A DNA stretch of 64,000 nt. Origin: M1-B18 sp048264125 (GTDB taxonomy: Bacteria > Bacillota > Clostridia > Peptostreptococcales > Natronincolaceae). A program made the translations under genes and the position numbers. This document shows positions 42,841 to 51,318 of this stretch, in pieces (position 1 is the stretch's first letter; every line of letters starts with the position of its first letter). The notes beneath the pieces are model-generated. The model made no database searches. It was not told where the DNA came from and saw only the letters and a program-made list of their open reading frames with translations. Where the stretch lies: contig JBLXDM010000005.1 of assembly GCA_048264125.1 (NCBI GenBank), forward strand, positions 257,509-321,508, written 5' to 3'.

Positions 42841-44058
42841 TCACACCACCGACCGTTTTTTCTGTGCTATATATGTCAGCAGACAAGCCACAGCGCCAAG
42901 GGCAAGACAAACCACAAAAGCCACCCCTCCGTATGATACCGGTGCCCCAAAAAGGTTGTAAGTCTTCGTCCCTCCGAAAATAGCCAAAACCATTGCAAGC
43001 TTACCAAAACTGAAATCTATAAGCGGCCACAACAGTGCTTTTAATTCTTTACTGAGATTGTCTGACATAACACCAACCAACAGGATCACAATGCCCAGTC
43101 CAAAAGCGGCACTCTGGTTTTTTACCAACGAAGAAACTAAACTAAGCGCCATTCCAAAGACAATAGTTGCCAGAACGAGCCACGCCGCCCCTAATATAAC
43201 AGCTCCGCCAGCCGTAGTATTCAGCATGGTATACTGAAATCCATCTAGGCAACGTGCGGGAGCGCTAAAACCCCTCAGATCGCCGTGTCCTATAGACATT
43301 CCGATATACGAGCCGGATAAATAAACAAATGCAAGAATGGCGGAGGTTAAAGCTGAAGCCAGTAGTTTTGCGGTAACTATCTCCCGACGTCCTTTTGCTG
43401 AGCAAAGCACAATACTGTCCATCTCTGTTTTTACCTCCTGCGTAAACAGAGGCGAAATAAAGTAGGTCAAGACCATAAGTAGCAGTAAAGTTACAAACAT
43501 ACCGTCAAACATGATAAAGAAAAGGTTCCACACTCCCGCGTCCTCAAAGACAGGCTCTCCTATTGCCTGTTCGGTTTCCAGTCTTTTTTGATAATATCTA
43601 TACTCATACGTGTCACTCTCTCCGGAAGCTTTGAGTTCTGAAAGTTTTTCATCCAAAGGGTTAATGCCTAAAATATTTGTCTTATCCTGCTCCTCTGGCC
43701 CATTCCAATACTCATTCACCTTCTGACCGAAAGAGGTATATCTAAAATGAAACTTCAGAACAGGGTCGCGGTTCAGATGAAAGCTAAGCGGTTCTCCTCT
43801 ACCGTATTCGGCTATTGCCGCATCAGCGATTGCCTTGGATTCTGAAAGCTGCTTTGAATTCAGTTTGCCTTTATTTTCCTCAACAAGCTGCTTATACTCA
43901 CTTATAGCAATCTGTCTCTCCTCTCCAGTAAGCTCTGATTCGTTACCCATACTGGTTGCAAACCCTAATAATGCATATAAAATAAATATGACCGCCAGCA
44001 ATATAAGTCGATTTTTATTTACAAGTAATTTCTTCATTTCATATTTTAACAATTTCAT
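42841..44058 (-). CDS. ABC-2-type transporter permease
   Basis: A 405-residue membrane protein with one N-terminal helix (about 15-35), a long extracellular region (about 36-170) and five more helices in the C-terminal half, ending with LGAVACLLTYIAQKKRSVV. The architecture is that of ABC-2 permeases in peptide/antibiotic exporters. Its ATG overlaps the ATPase stop as ATGA. The substrate is unknown. Confidence 0.85.
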   Translation of the reverse strand: MKLLKYEMKKLLVNKNRLILLAVIFILYALLGFATSMGNESELTGEERQIAISEYKQLVEENKGKLNSKQLSESKAIADAAIAEYGRGEPLSFHLNRDPVLKFHFRYTSFGQKVNEYWNGPEEQDKTNILGINPLDEKLSELKASGESDTYEYRYYQKRLETEQAIGEPVFEDAGVWNLFFIMFDGMFVTLLLLMVLTYFISPLFTQEVKTEMDSIVLCSAKGRREIVTAKLLASALTSAILAFVYLSGSYIGMSIGHGDLRGFSAPARCLDGFQYTMLNTTAGGAVILGAAWLVLATIVFGMALSLVSSLVKNQSAAFGLGIVILLVGVMSDNLSKELKALLWPLIDFSFGKLAMVLAIFGGTKTYNLFGAPVSYGGVAFVVCLALGAVACLLTYIAQKKRSVV

Positions 44059-44933
44059 ATGACAGCACCTCCGATAGTATCAAACTCATAAAGGTAAGCG
44101 TCCTCAAGGGTCGGTACTGCATTTGTTGCGTCAGGAGAGGGTCTTTTATCCGCTATCACTCGAACCTGCATCCGGTCACCCATGGATATTACATTACTAA
44201 TAATGTGGTTGTTTTGGTAACTGACCAATTCATCAACCGTCATTTTTAGAAGCCAGACCTTACCTTCCATTGCATCAATAAAGGTCTGGTTACTCTCCAT
44301 TCTGCCGACTTTGCCATCTTTAATCATGACAGTCTGCCTTGCGATTGAATCTATATCTGAAACAATGTGCGTGGAGAGAAGAACCGTTCTATTTCGAGAA
44401 ATTACTGACACAAGATTTCGGAATTTTATGCGCTCATGTGGGTCCAGTCCTGCCGTGGGTTCATCAAGTATGAGTATCTCAGGGTCATTTAATAGAGCCT
44501 GTGCTATACCCAGCCTACGCTTCATACCGCCAGAATAGTTTACACATTTTCGGTGTATGTCAGCAGAAAGACGAACCTGTTCGACCAAGCTGTTGATTTT
44601 TTTTTCCACCATCTTTCCTTTTAAGCCTTTAAGGGCAGCAACAAAACGCAAATAATCAAGCCCTGAAAACTCAGGGTAAAAGTCTAGCGTTTGTGGAAGA
44701 TATCCTAGTTTTGAGCGGTACTCAAGTTCACATGCTCTTCTGTTTTTTCCGTTTATAAAGACCTCTCCGCCACTCGCTTCCATAACTCCAGCTAAAATTC
44801 GGATTAGCGTACTCTTGCCTGCACCGTTGGGTCCTAGAAGACCGTAAACGCCATTTTCCATTTCAAAGCTGACGCCGTCTAATGCTTGTTTTTTTCCGTA
44901 ATTTTTGCTTATATTTTCGATAGTCAGTTTCAC
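44055..44933 (-). CDS. ABC transporter ATP-binding protein (BcrA-like)
   Basis: A 292-residue ATPase with Walker A LLGPNGAGKSTLIRIL, the Q loop LGYLPQTLDF, the signature NYSGGMKRRLGIAQ, Walker B PEILILDEPTAGLDP and the H loop STHIVSD. The C-terminal 80 residues are typical of BcrA/NatA exporters. The GTG at 44933 lies seven bases after AAAAGGAGG and is far better than the ATG at 45065, which would add 44 residues of hydrophobic sequence. With the permease it makes an exporter, downstream of its two-component system. Confidence 0.92.
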   Translation of the reverse strand: MKLTIENISKNYGKKQALDGVSFEMENGVYGLLGPNGAGKSTLIRILAGVMEASGGEVFINGKNRRACELEYRSKLGYLPQTLDFYPEFSGLDYLRFVAALKGLKGKMVEKKINSLVEQVRLSADIHRKCVNYSGGMKRRLGIAQALLNDPEILILDEPTAGLDPHERIKFRNLVSVISRNRTVLLSTHIVSDIDSIARQTVMIKDGKVGRMESNQTFIDAMEGKVWLLKMTVDELVSYQNNHIISNVISMGDRMQVRVIADKRPSPDATNAVPTLEDAYLYEFDTIGGAVI

Positions 44934-45091
44934 AGCAATACCTCCTTTTACTTTTATAAGCTTATTATAGGAGGAATTTCTAAACTGCCAGATGAAAAGA
45001 GCTAAACATTTTCTAAACAATAAGGCAACAAATTGAAACAAAAAAACCATGGGTATAGAGTCCACACGGTTTAGTACTACAAATTATATTC

Positions 45092-45784
45092 TTATGGGTT
45101 AAGCCGGTATCCTGCTCCCCAAACGGTTTCAATGACCTTTGGTTTGGATGGGTCATCCTCTATTTTCTCTCGAATACGGTTAATGTGCACCGTGACTGTT
45201 GCGCTGTCTCCCGTATAATCAAAGCCCCATATTTTTTCGAAAAGCTGTTCTTTTGAAAAAACTGTATTGGGGTTCTCGGCAAGAAATAATAAAAGCTCAA
45301 ATTCGCGGTTGGGCAATTTGATTTCGGTTTCTCCTTTGTAAACTTTCCAGCTTTTTGGTAGTATTTTAAAGTCGCCGATTACAATAGTATCTTCTTTTCC
45401 GCCCTTTGCAGAGCCTGTCAGCCGTTCATAACGGTTCAGATGAGATTTAACCCTCGCCACCAGTTCGGCTGGGTCAAAGGGCTTGGCGATGTAATCATCT
45501 GCCCCCAGGCCAAGCCCACGGATTTTATCTACTGACTCTGTACGTGCTGTTACCATAAGGATTGGAATATCTATTTTATCTCTTATTTGCCTGCAGATAT
45601 CATAGCCGTTTTGGCCCGGAAGCATCAGATCAAGCAGAACCAGGTCATAGCTGCCTTTTTGAATAACCGCTAACGCTTGTTTGCCATCTACTATGATCTC
45701 TGTTTCAAAGCCGTTCATTTCCAAATAGTCCTTTTCGAGCATAGCGATTTCGGCATCGTCTTCAACTATAAGTATTTTCTTCAA
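45092..45784 (-). CDS. OmpR/PhoB-family response regulator
   Basis: A 230-residue regulator. The receiver has EDD at residues 8-10, the phospho-Asp D52 in LVLLDLMLPG, the Thr of MVTARTES and the Lys of IAKPFDP. The C-terminal winged helix is seen as LPNREFELLLFLAENPNTVF and TVTVHINRIREKIEDDP. The start is TTG at 45784, overlapping the kinase stop by four bases (TTGA). It likely controls the ABC exporter genes downstream. Confidence 0.95.
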   Translation of the reverse strand: MKKILIVEDDAEIAMLEKDYLEMNGFETEIIVDGKQALAVIQKGSYDLVLLDLMLPGQNGYDICRQIRDKIDIPILMVTARTESVDKIRGLGLGADDYIAKPFDPAELVARVKSHLNRYERLTGSAKGGKEDTIVIGDFKILPKSWKVYKGETEIKLPNREFELLLFLAENPNTVFSKEQLFEKIWGFDYTGDSATVTVHINRIREKIEDDPSKPKVIETVWGAGYRLNP

Positions 45785-47172
45785 AGGTTTTCCTCCTCTC
45801 TGCAGGGCAGAGAAATTTTGATATGCAACCCATTATTGTTTTTAGCAGTAACATATCCACCATGCGCTTCCACGATGTATTTCACAATATACAACCCAAG
45901 CCCGCTGCCTTCGCCGCTTTTTGCGCTACGTGCCTCGTCGCCCCGCCAAAACCTCTGATACAAATTCGGAAGATGCTCTTCTGGCACCCCCTGCCCGTTA
46001 TCAGCAAACAGCAGATGTTCCATGTCATTCTCTCGCCATACTGAAATTCGCAGGACAAGAGATTCCGCATTTGCATATTTTATCGCATTTTCAGTCAGGT
46101 TAAGCATTACGCGGCGCATTTGCTCTGTGTCAATTTTCACGGGATGAGGGACAGATGTTGTATCAACGGTCATCTTTATATTTTTATAATAAAGCTCATC
46201 GCCTATATTCTTCGCAAACCGGCGAGCAAAATCCCCTAAATCCTCACAGGTAAGGGAAAGGGGTAGATTACCTGCTTCAAGATTTGAGAAATAAAAGAGC
46301 TTTTGCAGAAGCACATCCATATCACAGGCTTTTTCATATGCAATCGAAAGATACTGCTGCCGTTTTTCCGGGGTGCTCGCCACGCCGTCCCGCAAGCCTT
46401 TAATATAGCCTTTGACAGAGGTCAGCGGAGTTCTGAGGTCGTGGGAGATGCCTGTTATTAAGTCCGTACGTGCTCTTTCTAAAGCAGCTGTTTTCTCCCT
46501 CTCCTTCAACAGATACTCCTGCATGTGATTAAAGGCTGTGCAGACGGAGGCAAACTCGTCCTTACCTGTATAAATTACTGGTTTGGATAAATCGCCCTTT
46601 TCAATCCGCTTCGCACCGTCCGTCAAGGCGTTCAATGGGCGAAGAATATGCCATGCCATTTTACGTGTGAAAAGCTGGCTAAGCAGGAGGATGATCGCAA
46701 CAACAATTATACCGTATATCAGAAACCACTGCAGAAAGTAGTTGAACTCATTTGGGTTATCTGTTCTACCTCCAACAGCAAATATTGAATATGTCCCCTC
46801 TGCAACAGCAGCAAACGTCATTTCTTGTACTTTTCCCGCCAACGTGCTTTGTTCAAGCTTCATTGACTTAAAACTATTTATAATGCTGCCTTGAGAATCA
46901 TTTAGTGTGGAAAAAACTACCTTATCGTCCTCCACTACAAGCAGCTTATAACCGTATACTGAAAGCCGGTCCTTCAGTGAATCCCAGTCTCTTCCTGAGG
47001 CGTCAAATCTGTCAAGTATTTCCTTGGCGTGAAAAATGTCTTTATCTAATAACTCCTTACCAGGATCACCAGGGAACAAAATGATTATTATACTTATTAC
47101 GGAAAGTAGAGATACAAGCGAAAGAAACACCAATAAAGCACTTGAAACCATAATACGATTAATTATCCTCAT
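45781..47172 (-). CDS. Membrane sensor histidine kinase
   Basis: A 463-residue kinase with two membrane helices (about residues 8-30 and 145-167) around an extracellular sensor, a HAMP domain, the phospho-accepting helix ITGISHDLRTPLTSVKGYI and the ATP-binding motifs NLTENAIKYA, FADNGQGVPEEHL and GEGSGLGLYIVKYI. The ATG at 47172 follows AAGGAGG and replaces the ATG at 47223. It precedes the response regulator with a four-base overlap, so both form one operon that lies ahead of the ABC exporter. Confidence 0.93.
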   Translation of the reverse strand: MRIINRIMVSSALLVFLSLVSLLSVISIIIILFPGDPGKELLDKDIFHAKEILDRFDASGRDWDSLKDRLSVYGYKLLVVEDDKVVFSTLNDSQGSIINSFKSMKLEQSTLAGKVQEMTFAAVAEGTYSIFAVGGRTDNPNEFNYFLQWFLIYGIIVVAIILLLSQLFTRKMAWHILRPLNALTDGAKRIEKGDLSKPVIYTGKDEFASVCTAFNHMQEYLLKEREKTAALERARTDLITGISHDLRTPLTSVKGYIKGLRDGVASTPEKRQQYLSIAYEKACDMDVLLQKLFYFSNLEAGNLPLSLTCEDLGDFARRFAKNIGDELYYKNIKMTVDTTSVPHPVKIDTEQMRRVMLNLTENAIKYANAESLVLRISVWRENDMEHLLFADNGQGVPEEHLPNLYQRFWRGDEARSAKSGEGSGLGLYIVKYIVEAHGGYVTAKNNNGLHIKISLPCREEENL

Positions 47173-47332
47173 GGTATCGCCTCCTTGGGAACTTAATTCT
47201 AACACAAGGATTATATCAGGCATATATAAACTGTTAAAGTAAAACTTCTAAACTTTTTCTAAACAAATATGTTTAAATTCACGTGTTAACAATTTCTATT
47301 AATATTATAACTAAATAAATCTATAAAAATAG

Positions 47333-47376
47333 AATATTGCACTCAAAATCATAAATGAAATTAAGTAGCAATACCC
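47333..47376. repeat. GGGTATTGCA-type hairpin, second copy
   Basis: AATATTGC (47333-47340) and GCAATACCC (47368-47376) pair over a loop whose sequence (ACTCAAAATCATAAATGAAA) matches the loop of the copy at 38637. Confidence 0.6.
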
Positions 47377-47459
47377 TATATTTTCATAATGCAAATATTC
47401 TCATATGCCCGTATCTCAAAATCGCTAAAAGTGAAGATGTCCTCTTGCATGCGGTACAA

Positions 47460-47640
47460 AAATTACTTGTAAAATTCCTTTGTTCTACTGCTTTATACAG
47501 TCGTACATTCCATACTTTTTTAAAGAATAATTTACGACTATTTACAAAAACTCCTAGGTCTTCTGATACATGGTACCTCAATCTCAAGCGACGTACTTCT
47601 ATTGAGCGTTCGAATAAAAGAGAAAAAATTGATATCATAG
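47460..47640 (+). pseudogene. C-terminal fragment of a DDE transposase
   Basis: The plus strand reads NNLRLFTKTPRSSDTW, then LKRRTSIERSNKREKIDI. This matches the end of a transposase family common in Clostridia (pattern LRLFTKTPR, RRTSxERSNKREK). The catalytic residues further upstream are absent and the frame ends soon after, so it is a relic. Similarity is from memory. Confidence 0.5.
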
Positions 47641-47844
47641 GTTTATTTTGCATACCTTTTTTATAGTTATATTCAATCTGAAAATTTCTCTCTTTTTTAT
47701 TAACAGAATTTCCAGTTAATTTATATCATAATTAACTTTAATCTCCTCGTTATTCCGAGAGGCTATTCACGATTTACAATCTATTAAAATAAGCCTTAAT
47801 CCCACTACTTACCACTTAGGTTATCGCCTTGAAGTGTGGCTTAT

Positions 47845-49344
47845 CTATCTTTTATGTTTCTCGGTCAGTTCCTTGAGTTTGATCCCATGTTCCTCCGTTA
47901 AGTCCCCTTCCCTAAGTCTCCATTGCCAGTTATCCCCTACTGTACCGGGTTTGTTCATCCTACTACCACTATCAAGACAGAGCATATCTTGCAGCGGTAT
48001 GATTGAGATAAATCCGTTACTGGATAAGACAACTTCAATCAGGGACCAGCATATTTCTTCATCATTCATGCTATCATTAATACCATAGTATTTTTGAAGG
48101 TTCTTAAGAACTATAGAGTCCGTCCCTTGTTGGCCTTTTACCCACCCAAGCAAGGTATCATTGTCATGGGTGCCGGTGTAGATGACCATATCCTCAGGAT
48201 GTTTTTGGGGCAGTATTTCTTCTTCCTTACCATCTTCTATGGCAAATTGAAGCACCTTCATCCCCGGTAAGGAGAGTTTTTTACGAAGTTGATTCACTTC
48301 CTCCGTTATAATCCCTAAATCTTCAGCGATTAAGGGTATATGTCGAAGGCTTTTCCTAATGGATTTAAACAGTTCTTCCCCAGGTCCCTTAATCCACTGT
48401 CCCTCTTTAGCAGAAGTTGCATCAGCAGGAATCTCCCAATAAGATTCCAAACCTCTGAAATGATCAATTCGAAGGACATGGAACATTTCCATACTCTTTT
48501 TTAATCTTTTGATCCACCATTGATAACCTTCATCCTTCATACTGGCCCAATTATATAGCGGATTGCCCCATAGTTGTCCTTCTTCACTGAAATAATCAGG
48601 GGGAACCCCGGCAACCACCTTCGGTTTACCTTTCTCATCCAGTAAGAATAATTCCCTATGGGTCCAGACATCACTACTATCATAAGAAACAAATAGGGGC
48701 AAATCCCCAATTATTTTAATGTTTTTACTATTAGCATATTCCTTCAGCCTTGTCCATTGTTTCCAAAATATAAATTGACAAAAAATATTGTAACCAATTT
48801 CATCGGAAAGAAGTTCTTCATAAGCCTCGATGGTTGTTTTTCGTCTTTGGGCAATTGACGTTTCCCATTGATCCCAACAGGCTCCCTTAAAGAAGGTTTT
48901 GACAGAATTAAAAAACGCATAATCCTTCAACCAATCTTCATTGTCATGTAAAAAATCTAAATAGGCCCCCCCAGATGTTTTTTGGGCAAACCTAAAATAA
49001 GCCTTTTTGAGAAGTTTTTCTTTATTAACTTGAACCTGTTGATAATCTACCCGATCACTGGATCGCAGCTGACAAACCAAAGCCTCCTGGGACAAAAGGA
49101 GCCCCTCTTGAACCAATCCATCAATATCAATTAAGAGGTGATTACTGGCAAAGGCTGACGGACCTTGATAGGGTGATGCACCTAAGCCCATGGGGGATAG
49201 GGGCAAAATCTGCCAATATTTTTGATGGCTATCACAGAGAAAATCAATGAATTTATAGGCTGCTTCTCCCAAATCTCCTATCCCATATTTGGATGGCAAT
49301 GATGTTATATGCAGTAAAATGCCACAACCTCTAGTATCAAGCAT
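47845..49344 (-). CDS. malQ: 4-alpha-glucanotransferase (amylomaltase)
   Basis: A 499-residue GH77 enzyme, which moves glucan segments between maltodextrins. Motifs include RGCGILLHITSLPSKYGIGDLG at the start (positions 5-26), the nucleophile Asp in LRIDHFRGLESYW, the acid/base Glu in IAEDLGIIT and the third Asp in YTGTHDNDTLLGW. The ATG at 49344 follows GGAGGAGCG. It is the last gene of the glycogen operon and works with GlgP on short glucans. Confidence 0.95.
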   Translation of the reverse strand: MLDTRGCGILLHITSLPSKYGIGDLGEAAYKFIDFLCDSHQKYWQILPLSPMGLGASPYQGPSAFASNHLLIDIDGLVQEGLLLSQEALVCQLRSSDRVDYQQVQVNKEKLLKKAYFRFAQKTSGGAYLDFLHDNEDWLKDYAFFNSVKTFFKGACWDQWETSIAQRRKTTIEAYEELLSDEIGYNIFCQFIFWKQWTRLKEYANSKNIKIIGDLPLFVSYDSSDVWTHRELFLLDEKGKPKVVAGVPPDYFSEEGQLWGNPLYNWASMKDEGYQWWIKRLKKSMEMFHVLRIDHFRGLESYWEIPADATSAKEGQWIKGPGEELFKSIRKSLRHIPLIAEDLGIITEEVNQLRKKLSLPGMKVLQFAIEDGKEEEILPQKHPEDMVIYTGTHDNDTLLGWVKGQQGTDSIVLKNLQKYYGINDSMNDEEICWSLIEVVLSSNGFISIIPLQDMLCLDSGSRMNKPGTVGDNWQWRLREGDLTEEHGIKLKELTEKHKR

Positions 49345-49360
49345 AGCGCTCCTCCATTTT

Positions 49361-51307
49361 CTATTTTTCTAGTAATAGTATTTTACCTTCCAGAGGTTTT
49401 ATTTTAATCTTTAATACTCCGTCAACTAAATCTAATTTATTTCCGTGCAATAAATCTTCCAGACTGCTATCCTTGTAATTCTTCAGGTCTATAACAATCT
49501 CCTTGGTCTCTTCAATATTTTTATTAAGAAGGATTACCAGTGTTTCATTGGGTCTATTATTGCCAAAACCATCTTTACCATCAACAATACATCTGATATA
49601 TCCATAAAGATCCCCTTCTGCTATAAGCCTTTTCCACTCCCCTGTCCTAAGGGCTGCGTGGTTGTTTCTGATGGTTAACAATGTTTTAAACCAGTTAATC
49701 AGTTCTTTGTCTTCATTCCCCCATGGATATGTTCCCCTATTATAGGGGTCATGATGCCCTTCTAAGGCAGTTTCATCACCATAGTAAATGGATGGCACGC
49801 CCGGAAAGGTCATTTGAAAGAGGGTAATGAGTTTGAGTTTTTCTTTGCAAAGTTCGATTTGTGGCTGAGTCAATTGAATTATCGGCTTTTTGCCATCATA
49901 TAAATCTTCATCAAAGGGTATTTCACATAGGATGGTGAAGATTCTGGAAACATCATGGCTTCCCAAAAGATTCATGGTAGAATAAAAATATTCCTTGGGA
50001 TAATTCTCATACAGACTCATTAAAGCCAGATGGGTAGCTTCAGCATCTTTATGATTCAGTATAAAATCTATCAGTATTTTTCTAAAGGGGTAATTCATCA
50101 CTGAATCCAGTTCTTCCCCTAAAAGGTACTCCCTTTGCTGATCATGACTCACCTTATTGGATGCATCTTCCCAAACCTCCCCCAATAGAATCCCATCCGG
50201 ATCCTTTTCCTTCATTTTTTTCCAGAATGCTTTAATAAACTGATCTGGCAGCTCATCGACAACATCCAAACGCCAACCCTTGACACCACTGTCCATCCAG
50301 TAGTTCAGGACAGATTCTTCATCATAGATGATATAATCCATGTAGGAGGGTTCCAGTTCATTGACATTGGGCAAATCTTCAATGCCCCACCATGATTCAT
50401 AAACTTCAGGATACCTAATGAACCTGTACCACTTATAGTAAGGAGATTCCGGTGATTGGTAGGCCCCCAAACCCTCAAAGTTCCCCTCTTTGTTAAAATA
50501 AATGCTATCACTACCTGTATGGCTAAATACACCATCAATGATTATTTTTATTCCCATTGCCTCTGCCTGACAGCAAAGCTTCTTAAAGGTTTCTCGATCC
50601 CCCAGCATGGGGTCTATCTGCTTATAATCTGAAATATCGTACCTATGATTGCTGGGAGACTTAAAAATGGGGTTAAGATAGATGATACTAATCCCCAAAT
50701 CTTTAAGATAGGATAGTTTTTTTATAATCCCCTCTAGATTTCCGCCAAAAAAAGTCCATCGTTTTACTCTGCCTTCCTGGTCCTTTAAATATATGGGGTT
50801 ATCCTCCCATCTGGCATGAAGGAGGGTATTGTTTTTGGGGTTTAAAACCTTTCCATTCTCATCCCCATTGAAGAATCGGTCAGGAAAGATTTGATAAATG
50901 ACACCATCTTTAAACCAGGAGGGGGTCTTTGCCTCAGGAGAATGAACAGTAATTTGGAAGGATTTAGGCTGGTCTTTGCAGACCAGCCCCAACCCACCAT
51001 AGCATTCACTATTATTCCCATAAAATACTCTTTCATCTTCAAAATCAATGATGAAATAATACCATACCAGGCATTTTTCTCTAGGAACCTTTAACTCTGC
51101 ACAATAGATGGCCTGTTCTGCTCCCACAGCTTCTTCCTTTACCATAGGGATAAGGGCTTCTTCATCTTTAATCCATGTCCTTACTAATACTTGCTGGGTC
51201 AAGCCCTCAACCTTTAGCCTTAAATACACCTTAGTCCCCAATGGCACAGCACCAAAGGGATTTCGATAAAAAGCCTCCTGGGAATTGTGAATTATTTTGT
51301 AACCCAT
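49361..51307 (-). CDS. GH13 alpha-amylase/neopullulanase-type glycosidase
   Basis: A 648-residue enzyme. An N-terminal CBM34-like domain (about 1-115) leads to a GH13 barrel with VIYQIFPDRFFNGDENG, the nucleophile Asp in GWRLDVVDELP, the acid Glu in ILLGEVWEDAS and the third Asp in LLGSHDVSRIF. It resembles neopullulanases or cyclomaltodextrinases and lacks a signal peptide, so it acts on internal glycogen. The ATG at 51307 lies after GAGGGTG and is preferred to the ATG at 51352, which would overlap glgP. It debranches or shortens glucans; the exact specificity is unknown. Confidence 0.9.
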   Translation of the reverse strand: MGYKIIHNSQEAFYRNPFGAVPLGTKVYLRLKVEGLTQQVLVRTWIKDEEALIPMVKEEAVGAEQAIYCAELKVPREKCLVWYYFIIDFEDERVFYGNNSECYGGLGLVCKDQPKSFQITVHSPEAKTPSWFKDGVIYQIFPDRFFNGDENGKVLNPKNNTLLHARWEDNPIYLKDQEGRVKRWTFFGGNLEGIIKKLSYLKDLGISIIYLNPIFKSPSNHRYDISDYKQIDPMLGDRETFKKLCCQAEAMGIKIIIDGVFSHTGSDSIYFNKEGNFEGLGAYQSPESPYYKWYRFIRYPEVYESWWGIEDLPNVNELEPSYMDYIIYDEESVLNYWMDSGVKGWRLDVVDELPDQFIKAFWKKMKEKDPDGILLGEVWEDASNKVSHDQQREYLLGEELDSVMNYPFRKILIDFILNHKDAEATHLALMSLYENYPKEYFYSTMNLLGSHDVSRIFTILCEIPFDEDLYDGKKPIIQLTQPQIELCKEKLKLITLFQMTFPGVPSIYYGDETALEGHHDPYNRGTYPWGNEDKELINWFKTLLTIRNNHAALRTGEWKRLIAEGDLYGYIRCIVDGKDGFGNNRPNETLVILLNKNIEETKEIVIDLKNYKDSSLEDLLHGNKLDLVDGVLKIKIKPLEGKILLLEK

Positions 51308-51318
51308 ATCATCACCCT

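Larger units (their letters stand above)
47173..47844. other. Intergenic region with hairpin and transposase relic
   Basis: No intact gene is seen in these 672 bases. They hold a GGGTATTGCA-type hairpin (47333-47376) and a transposase fragment (47460-47640). Confidence 0.6.

Noticed and set aside
47384..47653. Minus-strand open frame of 89 codons
   Set aside because: The transposase-like reading is on the plus strand; this frame is its shadow and lacks a ribosome binding site.
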